Source: an uncultured Lachnospiraceae bacterium
Lineage (GTDB): Bacteria > Bacillota > Clostridia > Lachnospirales > Lachnospiraceae
Length of the DNA: 29,950 bases
Assembly (NCBI GenBank): GCA_937920345.1
Contig: CALGVA010000068.1
Location: 1-29,950, forward strand
Direction: 5' to 3'
Of this stretch, positions 1 to 7,871 are shown piece by piece (position 1 is the stretch's first letter; each line of letters begins with the position of its first letter). The notes beneath the pieces were generated by a model. That model searched no databases and had not been told where the DNA came from. It saw only the letters and a program-made list of their open reading frames with translations. Position numbers and translations under genes: made by a program.

Positions 1-134
1 ATTTCAAATTACTCATTCTAAAATCTGACCGATAATGAATAATTATCCATCACTCCACCCACGCGATATTTGCGCGATGCCATACACTACACAAACTCAA
101 TCAAATGTAGTAATATATACTTGTAAAAAGGGAT

Positions 135-167
135 TGTGTATCAGAGATTAATAATCTGTGCTACACA
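135..167. repeat. 33-bp imperfect dyad
   Basis: Outer arms TGTGTA (135-140) and TACACA (162-167) are perfect complements. Inner arms CAGAGATTA (142-150) and TAATCTGTG (152-160) pair with one mismatch around a single central A. It could be an operator or an RNA hairpin stacked on the terminator that starts at 165. No gene assignment is possible. The rest of 1-134 shows nothing I can identify. Confidence 0.4.
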
Positions 168-220
168 GAAAGAAAGTCACAGGAACCGCGGTCTGTGGCT
201 TTCTTTCTGTATATATTTTT
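165..220 (+). terminator. Rho-independent terminator of a gene upstream of the window
   Basis: An 18-bp stem (165-182 with 193-210, one G-T pair) encloses a 10-base loop and is followed by an A/T tract ending in five T at 216-220. The arms begin ACAGAAAGAAAG and end CTTTCTTTCTGT. It would end transcription arriving from the left edge and insulate recQ. Confidence 0.75.
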
Positions 221-223
221 GCA

Positions 224-252
224 TAGACTATGGCAACCGACTGCTATATAAT
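224..252 (+). promoter_or_regulatory. Probable recQ promoter
   Basis: TAGACT (224-229), a 17-base spacer and TATAAT (247-252) give a sigma-A-type promoter between the upstream terminator and recQ. The -35 matches four of six consensus positions and the -10 is perfect. No LexA-type box is visible here. Confidence 0.5.
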
Positions 253-328
253 TACATTTAGAATCAGCCGAAAAACGATAAGAAAACGATAACAGGATGA
301 TCTGGCAGACTCGCAGAAGGGAAGACCA

Positions 329-2218
329 ATGAACAAACTAGACACACTAAAGAAATATTTCGGGTATTCTGCTTTCCGGGAAGGGCAGGAGAATCTGATT
401 GACCATATATTGCAGGGACGGGATGTATTGGGAATCATGCCGACCGGAGCCGGGAAATCTCTCTGCTATCAGATTCCGGCGCTCCTTCTGCCGGGCATCA
501 CATTAGTCATTTCCCCGCTGATCTCCCTGATGAAAGATCAGGTGCAGGCATTGAATCAGGCGGGTATTCACGCCGCTTACATCAACAGTTCCCTCAGCGA
601 ATCCCAGATTTCCAAGGCTCTTAAGCTGGCGGCTGGCGGGCAGTACAAGATTATCTATGTGGCGCCGGAACGTCTTGAGACGTATGAGTTTATGCAGTTT
701 GCAAGGCAGGCAGAGATCTCTATGCTGACGGTGGACGAGGCGCACTGCATTTCACAGTGGGGACAGGACTTTCGGCCCAGCTATCTGAAAATCGTGCAGT
801 TTATTGACAGGCTTGAGAGGCGACCGGTCATCAGTGCCTTTACGGCTACGGCGACGGAGAACGTGAAGGAGGATATCGTCTGCGTGCTCGGTCTTAACGC
901 GCCGTATGTGCTGGTGACGGGATTTGACCGTAAGAATCTGTATTTTGCGGTGGAGACGCCTGCACGCAAAGATAATTATATTATGGATTACATACGGGAG
1001 CATAATGCGGAAAGCGGGATTATTTATTGTACCACCAGAAAAAATGTGGACAAGCTGTATGGCAGGCTGCTTGCGGAGGGAGTAGCGGTAACCAGATACC
1101 ATGCGGGGCTTGACGGCGGGGAGCGCAGACAGAATCAGGAAGATTTTATCTTTGACAAGTGTCCGGTCATGATAGCAACGAATGCTTTCGGTATGGGGAT
1201 CGACAAATCCAATGTGCGCTATGTCATTCATTACAATATGCCGCAGAGCCTGGAGAATTATTATCAGGAGGCGGGCAGAGCGGGAAGAGACGGCGGGAGA
1301 GCAGAGTGTATTCTGCTATACTCTGCGCAGGATGTCATGATTAACCGTTTTCTGCTGGAGCATAAGGAGCAGAAGGGAGAATATGGGCAGGAGGAACTCG
1401 AGACAATAGCGGAGCGGGACGAGGAACGCCTGCAAATGATGCAGTATTATTGTCTCACGACGGATTGCCTGCGGGAATATATTCTGCGTTATTTCGGGGA
1501 AAAAGGCATGGCGCAGTGCGGTAATTGCGGTAACTGTATGCGCGAGTATGAGGAGATGGACGTGACGGCGGCGGCGGTAAAGATTATAACCGGCGTGAAA
1601 GAGATGCGTCAGCGCTATGGCATCAATGTGACCGCCGGGATGCTGGCCGGTGAGAATCGTGCCAAGCTGCGGGAGTACAGGGTGGATGAGTATGCGTCTT
1701 TTGGCAGTCTGCGGGATATGCACGAGACGGAGATTAAGGAAATTATGCATCAAATGCTGATAGAAAATCTGCTCGCTGTGACGGACGACAGGTATGCGCT
1801 GCTGCGAACAACTGATGCGTCAGAGGAGGTTTTGGAATATGGCAGGCGTGTCATTCTGAAACGCGTGAAGAAAGCGCCGCAGCAGGAGAAGAAGCAGAGC
1901 AGAAGGGAAAAGGGCAGCAGAACAAAAGCGCGGACATCGGATATCTTAAATGCCAGAGGACTGGAGCTTTTCGAGCAGCTTCGGACGCTTCGGACCGCGA
2001 TCGCGAGAGAGGAAAACATGCCGCCTTATATTATTTTTTCGGATAAGACACTGGTGGATATGTGCGTGAAAGTACCGCTTGGTAAAGAGGAGATGCTGGG
2101 CGTCTCCGGGGTCGGCGAGAACAAATATGAGCGTTACGGCGCGCGTTTTCTAAGTGTGATCGTGGAGTACACGGGTGGAATCCGGGAGAAGTTTCATTTC
2201 GGGGAGGAAGTACAGTGA
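329..2218 (+). CDS. recQ: ATP-dependent DNA helicase RecQ
   Basis: This is a 629-residue superfamily 2 helicase that unwinds DNA 3' to 5' during recombinational repair and fork restart. Visible are Walker A PTGAGKS (about residues 38-44), the DEAH box in VDEAHC (136-139), the SAFTATAT motif near 170, the helicase C domain with GMGIDKSNVR and QEAGRAGRDG motifs, and the zinc-binding cysteines ending in CGNCGNC. An RQC winged-helix region follows, and a C-terminal HRDC domain begins with ARGLELFEQLR. The length is normal for the family. The start has a good ribosome site (GGGA, 319-322). The gene converges with a small XRE gene, with one base between the stop codons. A roughly 90% identical fragment of its middle lies at 8355-8632. 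Confidence 0.96.
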   Translation: MNKLDTLKKYFGYSAFREGQENLIDHILQGRDVLGIMPTGAGKSLCYQIPALLLPGITLVISPLISLMKDQVQALNQAGIHAAYINSSLSESQISKALKLAAGGQYKIIYVAPERLETYEFMQFARQAEISMLTVDEAHCISQWGQDFRPSYLKIVQFIDRLERRPVISAFTATATENVKEDIVCVLGLNAPYVLVTGFDRKNLYFAVETPARKDNYIMDYIREHNAESGIIYCTTRKNVDKLYGRLLAEGVAVTRYHAGLDGGERRQNQEDFIFDKCPVMIATNAFGMGIDKSNVRYVIHYNMPQSLENYYQEAGRAGRDGGRAECILLYSAQDVMINRFLLEHKEQKGEYGQEELETIAERDEERLQMMQYYCLTTDCLREYILRYFGEKGMAQCGNCGNCMREYEEMDVTAAAVKIITGVKEMRQRYGINVTAGMLAGENRAKLREYRVDEYASFGSLRDMHETEIKEIMHQMLIENLLAVTDDRYALLRTTDASEEVLEYGRRVILKRVKKAPQQEKKQSRREKGSRTKARTSDILNARGLELFEQLRTLRTAIAREENMPPYIIFSDKTLVDMCVKVPLGKEEMLGVSGVGENKYERYGARFLSVIVEYTGGIREKFHFGEEVQ

Positions 2219-2219
2219 A

Positions 2220-2534
2220 CTATTTATGACGGTTCAGTTCTTTCATAATGCCAAGGATATGCGAAAAGGATTCGTTGTCCAGCTTCTTGGCCTCATCTAT
2301 AAATTCTTTTAACATTGCCGGATTGGAGTTCCCCGCATCGAAAAATTCCTGCGGGGTTATTTCCAGAAATTCACATATATAGAAAAACGATTGCATGGAA
2401 GGCAGCGACTTCCTGTTTTCAATTGTATTGATATAATTGTTAGCCTGCCCTAACGTCAGGGACATATCTCTTGCGGAAACGCCTTTCTGCATTCTGAGTT
2501 CAGCCAGCCTGTCGGGGAGAAAATTCTCATACAT
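2220..2534 (-). CDS. Small XRE-family helix-turn-helix regulator
   Basis: A protein of about 104 residues with an N-terminal Cro/CI-type HTH: residues 8-60 run RLAELRMQKGVSARDMSLTL, then the recognition helix region around NYINTIENRKSLPSMQSF and the typical ICEFLEITPQEFF. The C-terminal 45 residues are charged and probably helical. It presumably binds DNA as a dimer; the target is unknown. I chose the ATG at 2534; a TTG one codon upstream is also open. The gene is transcribed toward recQ and away from the capsule-type operon, so it could control either its own promoter or that operon, but no matching operator was found. Confidence 0.85.
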   Translation of the reverse strand: MYENFLPDRLAELRMQKGVSARDMSLTLGQANNYINTIENRKSLPSMQSFFYICEFLEITPQEFFDAGNSNPAMLKEFIDEAKKLDNESFSHILGIMKELNRHK

Positions 2535-2737
2535 CAATGATACATACCTGTGCCCTTTCCAAAACTTTAAGGAACTGTATAAAATTTTTTTTTACAGATA
2601 ACTTGTCCGGATCTTTCTGCGCTAAATCTTTCTGTGCTGTATCATATGCAAAATTCTTAACAGCCCCTGACCATGTTATGTAATAGATTCTACATTACAT
2701 ATCTGCTTTATTCGCTAAATCTAATGAGGCATTTTAG

Positions 2738-2766
2738 TTGACATAAAAGATATAATCTATTATAAT
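2738..2766 (+). promoter_or_regulatory. Consensus promoter of the polysaccharide-control operon
   Basis: A perfect TTGACA (2738-2743), 17-base spacer and perfect TATAAT (2761-2766) give a strong sigma-A promoter. Transcription should begin near 2773, leaving a leader of about 120 bases before the phosphatase gene. A second TATAAT at 2751-2756 is too close to the -35 to function with it. Confidence 0.75.
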
Positions 2767-2772
2767 GAAGCA

Positions 2773-2896
2773 TAATGTTAGTTAGAATTTAGCAGAATGC
2801 TGATTTTTATAGGAAATTCCTAGGCGTGCTTCGAGCCCGCGGAGCGGAACCCGCAATCAAGAACGGCCCGATTTTGGTAGGAGCATATGGAGACAA
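2773..2896 (+). other. Leader of the polysaccharide-control operon
   Basis: The untranslated leader carries short tight hairpins: GCT-TCG-AGC (2828-2836) and CCGC-GGA-GCGG (2837-2847). An out-of-frame ATG at 2887 opens an 8-codon reading frame ending at 2913, overlapping the phosphatase start at 2897. This could be a small translational control element or chance. The remaining gap between 2535 and 2737 is AT-rich with no recognised feature beyond a weak duplicated ATCTTTCTG motif. Confidence 0.3.
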
Positions 2897-3628
2897 ATGA
2901 AGAAATTGATTGATATTCACGCGCATATTTTACCCGGCATGGATGATGGTTCGGACAGCTTGGAAACGAGTATGCGGATGTTAAGATGCGCGGCACAGGA
3001 CGGCATATCCGCAATCATTCTGACGCCGCATAACAAACCGGGACACCGGCATACGCGGTTAGACATGTTGGCAGACGGGATGGAGCGGCTGCGGGAGATG
3101 CTGTCTGAGGAAGCTGTCAGTATGGAACTGTATCTGGGAAGCGAACTGTATTACCGGAGCGGTATCTTGGAGGAACTGCAGAATAATACGGCAGGAACCA
3201 TGGCGGGTTCCCGTTATGTGCTGGTAGAGTTTAATCCCATGGAGGATTACGATTATATCCGCAACGGGATTTATTCGCTGCAGACGGGCGGATATTATCC
3301 CATTCTGGCTCACGCGGAGCGCTATCTTAATGTCTGTGCCGCGAAGTACGGCATAGAGGATCTGATTGAGATGGGATGCTATATTCAGGTGAATGCCGGC
3401 AGTATCATGGGGCGGTCCGGATCGAAAGCCAAACGGTTTACCAGAAAATTATTGAAGCAGCGGCAGGTTCATTTTGTAGCGACAGACGCGCACGATCTGG
3501 AGGAGAGACCACCCCGCCTTTTGGAATGTGTGGAATATATCAGGAAAAAGTACGGCGGGGATTACAGCAGGAGAATGTTTCAGGAAAATCCGCTGTATGT
3601 GATCAGGGATAAAGAAATCGCTTTATAG
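2897..3628 (+). CDS. PHP-type protein-tyrosine phosphatase (CpsB/CapC/YwqE family)
   Basis: A 243-residue manganese-dependent phosphatase of the PHP fold. In this family it removes phosphate from the tyrosine cluster of the cognate BY-kinase and so controls capsule or exopolysaccharide assembly. The metal-binding signature DIHAHILPGMDDGS occupies residues 6-19 (D6, H8, H10), with further ligands in LTPHNKPGH (H45), LAHAERY and the terminal ATDAHD. The length is typical. It is cytoplasmic and soluble. It is the first gene of an operon: its TAG stop overlaps a potential GTG start of the Wzz gene, and its likely substrate, the tyrosine-rich kinase, is two genes downstream. Confidence 0.92.
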   Translation: MKKLIDIHAHILPGMDDGSDSLETSMRMLRCAAQDGISAIILTPHNKPGHRHTRLDMLADGMERLREMLSEEAVSMELYLGSELYYRSGILEELQNNTAGTMAGSRYVLVEFNPMEDYDYIRNGIYSLQTGGYYPILAHAERYLNVCAAKYGIEDLIEMGCYIQVNAGSIMGRSGSKAKRFTRKLLKQRQVHFVATDAHDLEERPPRLLECVEYIRKKYGGDYSRRMFQENPLYVIRDKEIAL

Positions 3629-3651
3629 TGACGGACAGGAAGAAGAACAGC

Positions 3652-4383
3652 ATGGAAAACCACAGAGAGAATAATAACGAAATTGAAATTGACCTGCTTG
3701 AAATCGCCCATATACTGCTCGGCAGATTCTGGATCATCCTGTGTGCCGCTCTGCTGGCGGCGTTTATCTGTTTTGCGGTCAGCGCTTATGTCCTGCCGCC
3801 GGTCTATGAATCGACTACCAAAATCTATATTCTGAATAAAACAGACAACACCACGGTCACTTATACCGATGTGCAGATGGGAACGCAGCTGACCAAAGAC
3901 TACGCGGAAGTGATCAAAAGCAGATATGTGCTGGAGAGAGTCATAGAGCAGCTTTCCCTGAAGGAAATGAGATATAAAGACCTGATGGGCAAGGTATCGG
4001 TGAACACGCCTGCGGACACGCGCATCGTATCGATTACAGTGGAGCATACGAATCCGGAAATGGCCATGAAAATTGCAAACTGCATCCGGAAAGTGGCGGG
4101 AGAGCACATCCAGAACGTCATGGATATCAAAGCGGCCAATGTGGTCGATACAGCCGATATGCCGCTGGAGAAGTCCGGCCCGAACGTTGTGAAATACACG
4201 CTGGCAGGCGGAATTGTGGGCAGCTTTCTGGCCTGTGCAGCCATTCTGCTCATATTCCTGCTGGACGATACCATCAAATCTTCGGAGGATATTGAAAAAT
4301 ATCTGGGACTCAGCACACTGACGATGATACCGGTCATTGCAGACGATAACGCCGGCAAAAAGAGAAAGAGTAAGAGGAAGTAA
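3652..4383 (+). CDS. Wzz/CpsC-type chain-length determinant (kinase activator)
   Basis: A protein of about 243 residues with the Wzz architecture: a short cytoplasmic N-terminus, TM1 near residues 27-47, the PPVYEST motif just after it, an extracytoplasmic helical region, and TM2 near residues 184-205 with a basic cytoplasmic tail. Such proteins set polymer length and activate the BY-kinase through their cytoplasmic ends. I prefer the ATG at 3652, preceded by AGGAAGAA. A GTG at 3628 overlapping the previous stop would add 8 residues but lacks a ribosome site. Its stop is only two bases before the kinase start at 4386, consistent with translational coupling. Confidence 0.9.
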   Translation: MENHRENNNEIEIDLLEIAHILLGRFWIILCAALLAAFICFAVSAYVLPPVYESTTKIYILNKTDNTTVTYTDVQMGTQLTKDYAEVIKSRYVLERVIEQLSLKEMRYKDLMGKVSVNTPADTRIVSITVEHTNPEMAMKIANCIRKVAGEHIQNVMDIKAANVVDTADMPLEKSGPNVVKYTLAGGIVGSFLACAAILLIFLLDDTIKSSEDIEKYLGLSTLTMIPVIADDNAGKKRKSKRK

Positions 4384-4385
4384 CC

Positions 4386-6290
4386 ATGCAGGAGGTAAAA
4401 CTTTTCTTTCAGAAAAAGAATGAATTTTATGTCAAAGAAGCTTTTAAGACGCTGCGCAGCAACATAGAGTTTAGCGGCGACGACGTCAGAGTCGTTGCAG
4501 TGACAAGCTGCACGGCGCACGAGGGAAAATCCAGTGTTTCCATGGAGTTGGCGAAGTCCTTTGCGGAGGCCGGCGAAGTGACGCTGCTGATCGATGCCGA
4601 TATGCGTAAGTCGGTATTGATCGGACGCTATAAGACGGGCGCGGTAAAGTTTGGGCTGAGCCACTGCCTGACCGGAAAGATACAGTATATGGATGCGATA
4701 TGTGAAACCGACATTCCGAAGCTCTACGTACTCTTTTCCGGCCCGGTACCGCCCAATCCCAGCGAACTTCTCGGGAGCAGGAAATTTGCCGAAATGCTGA
4801 AGGTTATGAAACGACCGTTTGCCTATATTGTGATCGACACACCGCCCCTCGGAAGCGTGATTGATGCGGCGGTCGTGGCAAGAAACTGTGACGGGACCGT
4901 ACTGGTGGTGGAAAACAATGCGGTCAGCTACCGTTTTGTCCAGAAAGTAAAAGATCAGATTGATAAGACCGGCAGCCGTATCCTCGGGGTCGTCCTGAAT
5001 AAAGTGGACCTGAACGGTAAGGGCTATTATGGCAAATATTATGGTAAATATTATGGTAAATATTACGGCGAGTACGGAGTGGATTCCGCATCTTTGGAGA
5101 AGCAGGAGAAAGAGGAGCAGCAGATCAAGGAGCTGCAGAAGGAGTTCCACGAGGACCAGAGGCGTGAGGAGCAGGATAAGCGGGATAAAGAGAAGAAAGA
5201 AAAAAGGCAGGCCAGAAGACAAAAGATAAAACGGGCTGCTGGAAAGGCCGCAAAACGCACGCTTGTGGCAGCGCTCATGATCCTTGTGGTCGTCGGCCTG
5301 TTTCTGGGAGGACTGGAAACGGTCAAAGCGATGGGCAAAAGACGCCTGAAGAGCGCATCTGACGGCATACGGCCGGAACTGCCTACCGCGGTTGGGGCGG
5401 AAAAACTGCGGAAAGAGGAAGAAGTCCGGTGGCAGGACGGATGGGTCAAATATCAGGATACGATTTATCAGTATAATCAGGATATCCTCACGTTTCTCAT
5501 TATGGGCATCGACAAGAACAGCGATGCCACGGCGGTAGCGGAAGGAACGGAGGGCGGACAGGCGGACGCCCTGTTTCTGGCAGTGATGAATCCGGAAGAC
5601 CACAGCATTAAAATCATCGGGATCAACCGCAATACGATGACAGATATTGATATTTATAACGGCGAGGGCGCGTATATCGCCACGACCAAAGCCCAGATCG
5701 CCGTACAGCACGGCTTCGGGGACGGGATGGAGAAGAGCTGCGAATACCAGAAGAAAGCGGTGGAAAAGCTGTTCTATCATATGCCCATACATGGATATGC
5801 CGCCGTCAATATGAGCGCCATTCCAACAATCAACGACGCGCTGGGCGGCGTCGACGTGACGGTGTTGGAGGACCTGACGAAGACCGACCCAGTTCTTGTA
5901 AAAGATGCCAATGTACATCTGAGTGGAGAAAGCGCTTTCAGGTATGTGAGATACAGGGATATGGATACATTTGGTTCCGCGGACATGCGGCTGGCAAGAC
6001 AGCAGCAGTATCTGACCAGATTAATCATATGCGCGGAGCAGGAAATACAAAAGGATATCACTGCGGTTGTGGATCTGTATAAAGCCATATCACCGCAGAT
6101 GGTTACGGATATTTCCCTGGACGAAGCGGCTTATCTGGCATCGGTTCTGCCGGACTATCGATTCGATGAAAACAACTTCTATCTGATGGAGGGAGAAACC
6201 GTCATGGGAGAAGAATTGGAGGAGTTTTATCCCGATGAGGAAGCTTTGTACGGGATGATTCTGGATATATTTTATGAAAAAGTGGAGTAG
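4386..6290 (+). CDS. Fused BY-kinase (CpsD type) and LytR-CpsA-Psr domain protein
   Basis: One 634-residue frame joins two proteins that are normally separate. Residues 1-210 are a cytoplasmic bacterial tyrosine kinase with Walker A TAHEGKSS (43-50), Walker A' LLIDADMRKS (67-76) and Walker B YIVIDTPP (147-154). Residues 214-231 are a tyrosine cluster of four YYG(K/E) units, the expected autophosphorylation site. A charged Lys/Glu/Arg-rich probable coiled coil (235-290) leads to one TM helix (292-310). Residues about 365-634 are an extracytoplasmic LCP domain, the family that transfers polymers to peptidoglycan, with QADALFLAV, INRNTMTDI and YVRYRDMDTFGSADMRLARQQQYL. The arginines and acidic residues expected for pyrophosphate and metal binding are present. 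Topology therefore places the kinase inside and the ligase outside. Both halves look intact. Confidence 0.9.
   Translation: MQEVKLFFQKKNEFYVKEAFKTLRSNIEFSGDDVRVVAVTSCTAHEGKSSVSMELAKSFAEAGEVTLLIDADMRKSVLIGRYKTGAVKFGLSHCLTGKIQYMDAICETDIPKLYVLFSGPVPPNPSELLGSRKFAEMLKVMKRPFAYIVIDTPPLGSVIDAAVVARNCDGTVLVVENNAVSYRFVQKVKDQIDKTGSRILGVVLNKVDLNGKGYYGKYYGKYYGKYYGEYGVDSASLEKQEKEEQQIKELQKEFHEDQRREEQDKRDKEKKEKRQARRQKIKRAAGKAAKRTLVAALMILVVVGLFLGGLETVKAMGKRRLKSASDGIRPELPTAVGAEKLRKEEEVRWQDGWVKYQDTIYQYNQDILTFLIMGIDKNSDATAVAEGTEGGQADALFLAVMNPEDHSIKIIGINRNTMTDIDIYNGEGAYIATTKAQIAVQHGFGDGMEKSCEYQKKAVEKLFYHMPIHGYAAVNMSAIPTINDALGGVDVTVLEDLTKTDPVLVKDANVHLSGESAFRYVRYRDMDTFGSADMRLARQQQYLTRLIICAEQEIQKDITAVVDLYKAISPQMVTDISLDEAAYLASVLPDYRFDENNFYLMEGETVMGEELEEFYPDEEALYGMILDIFYEKVE
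5025..5072 (+). repeat. Four tandem 12-base repeats encoding YYGK
   Basis: Units at 5025-5036, 5037-5048, 5049-5060 and 5061-5072 read TATTATGGCAAA with 0-4 changes each. They encode the tyrosine cluster of the kinase-LCP fusion. Units two and three are identical, so slippage could change the number of phosphorylatable tyrosines in steps of two without a frameshift. Confidence 0.85.
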
Positions 6291-6305
6291 GAGCGGATAT
6301 CGGAA

Positions 6306-7121
6306 ATGAGGCGGGGTATGCATAATGTGATGAAAAGAGCCGGCAGGGTGGCGTTTGGGATATTCATGATCGTCATGGCCTGCATGTGCGGTAGGGTCTA
6401 TTTGGTTGAGCGTGGGGCCGGGACGTCGGAGGAAGCGGCCGTGGAGGCTATGAGTGATGATTCTAAACCGCGCCGGGATACAGGCTTTGTCGGAGAAAGC
6501 GCGGAGGACGGAGTGGTTGATTTCGTCGCTTTACGCGGGATCAATTCCGAGATCTTTGCATGGCTCTATATTCCGGATACGGCAGTCGATTGTCCGGTTT
6601 TGCAGAGTGGGCAGTCGGATACCTTCTACGAAGACCATAACGCCCGCGGGGAAGAGGATGATGCGGGAGCCGTTTATATTGAGCTGGCTAATTTAACGAG
6701 CATGTGCGATTTCAATACCGTACTGCATGGCAAAACAGGGACGGGCGGCGCTGGACTGTTTGCGGATCTGTACCGGTTTGCCGATCCGGATTTTTTTGAC
6801 GACCATGAATATGTCTATCTGTATCTGGACGGCAATGTCCTGACTTATGAGGTTTTTGCCGCTTATGAGAGAGAAAATACAAGCCTGATCCGCACCTACG
6901 ACTTCACGTACCTGTCCGGCTGCGGGCAGTTCCTGAACGACCTGTACGGCAACAGGGATATGGCGATGAACCTGCGAGAAGGATGGGAGAACGTCAGTGC
7001 ATACAATTATGTCATTACACTCACAACGCAGAAAGCGGAAAATGCGGAGCATCAGTTTGTCGTGGTCGCGGTACTGGTACAGGACGAGGCTGGAACGATC
7101 AACCGAGTCGTTACGGAATAG
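6306..7121 (+). CDS. Class B sortase homologue lacking the catalytic triad (pseudosortase)
   Basis: A 271-residue protein with an N-terminal membrane anchor (about 13-34) and a class B sortase core from about residue 70: NSEIFAWLYIPDTAVDCPV, the long central region, and ITLTT followed by FVVVAVLV. Compared with the sortase B consensus, the active histidine of the YGH motif is lysine (K143 in LHGK), the cysteine of TLSTC is glutamine (Q242 in TLTTQ), and the downstream arginine is glutamine (Q250 in HQFVVVA). The frame is intact and the structural residues are kept, so this looks like a retained non-enzymatic protein rather than a decayed gene. The nearby H141 and cysteines at 25, 28, 96, 134 and 206 do not occupy catalytic positions. 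It sits 15 bases after the kinase-LCP gene. A second ATG at 6318 is an alternative start. Confidence 0.85.
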   Translation: MRRGMHNVMKRAGRVAFGIFMIVMACMCGRVYLVERGAGTSEEAAVEAMSDDSKPRRDTGFVGESAEDGVVDFVALRGINSEIFAWLYIPDTAVDCPVLQSGQSDTFYEDHNARGEEDDAGAVYIELANLTSMCDFNTVLHGKTGTGGAGLFADLYRFADPDFFDDHEYVYLYLDGNVLTYEVFAAYERENTSLIRTYDFTYLSGCGQFLNDLYGNRDMAMNLREGWENVSAYNYVITLTTQKAENAEHQFVVVAVLVQDEAGTINRVVTE

Positions 7122-7200
7122 AGTTTTTCGGGAAACAAGTTATTTACGTTATCACAACGTGAATATAAACCACACTTAAATCATGAAAGGAGGGATTCCG

Positions 7201-7806
7201 ATGAAAAAGTTTTTGACATTAACACTGGCAGGCGCCATGCTGTTTACGACACCTGTGCTGGCGGTAAAAAGCCCGAGCACATCTACCGTATCCGGAAATT
7301 CAATTCAACCGGCAGTTGAAGCGCCTGCGGCAGAAACGTCTACGGTTGTGGCCTCTTCCGTGCCGGACTATATAGTAGCAGCGGCGGCAGCGGAGGGTAA
7401 GACTGTCAGCGAGTACATGAACAATGCGGTCGCAACGGTCCCGGGACTTGATTATGTTATACCGGTCGGCCAGGGCGGACATGTGATCATCAACGGAGCG
7501 CCCAGCAATCAGGTGTTTTCGGTACTAAAACCGGCGCTGGCAAATGTTCACTCAGCAAAAGCATTTGCCGCATCCCTGGGCGGCAGGCTGCTGAACGTGG
7601 TGCGGATCAACGCATCCGTAAGCGGCTTCCAGACTGCGAGGGTTAATTTCTATGCAAAAGGCGTCAGGGCCGGACAGAATATTAAAGTGTTCCAGAAGTT
7701 TGACGGACAGTGGCTGGAGATCAATCTGGTCGAGGTCAGGGAAGACCATGTCGTAGTGGACATGACGGCTCTGGGAACGCTGGCATTTATTGAAATGCCG
7801 AATTAG
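7201..7806 (+). CDS. Small secreted protein of unknown function
   Basis: A 201-residue protein with a clear signal peptide (MKKFLTLTLAGAMLFTTPVLA, cleavage probably after A21). A Ser/Thr/Ala/Pro-rich low-complexity linker (about 25-55) follows, then a globular region with an SEYMNNAV segment and beta-strand-like VRINASVSGFQTARVNFYAKG. The C-terminus shows no LPxTG sorting signal and no hydrophobic tail, so it is probably released or held non-covalently. The start at 7201 is fixed by AAAGGAGGG at 7186-7193; an earlier in-frame ATG at 7183 lies on the ribosome site. It is the last gene of the cassette, 79 bases after the pseudosortase, and could be its partner. I do not recognise the family. 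Confidence 0.8.
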   Translation: MKKFLTLTLAGAMLFTTPVLAVKSPSTSTVSGNSIQPAVEAPAAETSTVVASSVPDYIVAAAAAEGKTVSEYMNNAVATVPGLDYVIPVGQGGHVIINGAPSNQVFSVLKPALANVHSAKAFAASLGGRLLNVVRINASVSGFQTARVNFYAKGVRAGQNIKVFQKFDGQWLEINLVEVREDHVVVDMTALGTLAFIEMPN

Positions 7807-7871
7807 ACAGACAAAAGTCCGGCAGTGGACTGCGGGATGGAGGCTTGCAATACGACAAGTGTGGGGTTATG

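Noticed and set aside
5025..5072. Short repeats considered as a CRISPR array (also 16197-16239)
   Set aside because: Units are 12-15 bases with no spacers, and no cas gene is present.
3900..5918. Long open frame (672 codons) on the minus strand opposite the Wzz and kinase genes
   Set aside because: The + strand carries clear families with ribosome sites across the same span. The minus frame has no recognisable domain and low-complexity Leu/Phe runs that mirror the Lys/Glu codons of the coiled coil.
4386..6290. Possibility that the kinase-LCP fusion is an artefact of a missed stop between two genes
   Set aside because: The linker is continuous coding sequence with a plausible coiled coil and TM helix, and no internal ribosome site or start precedes the LCP domain.
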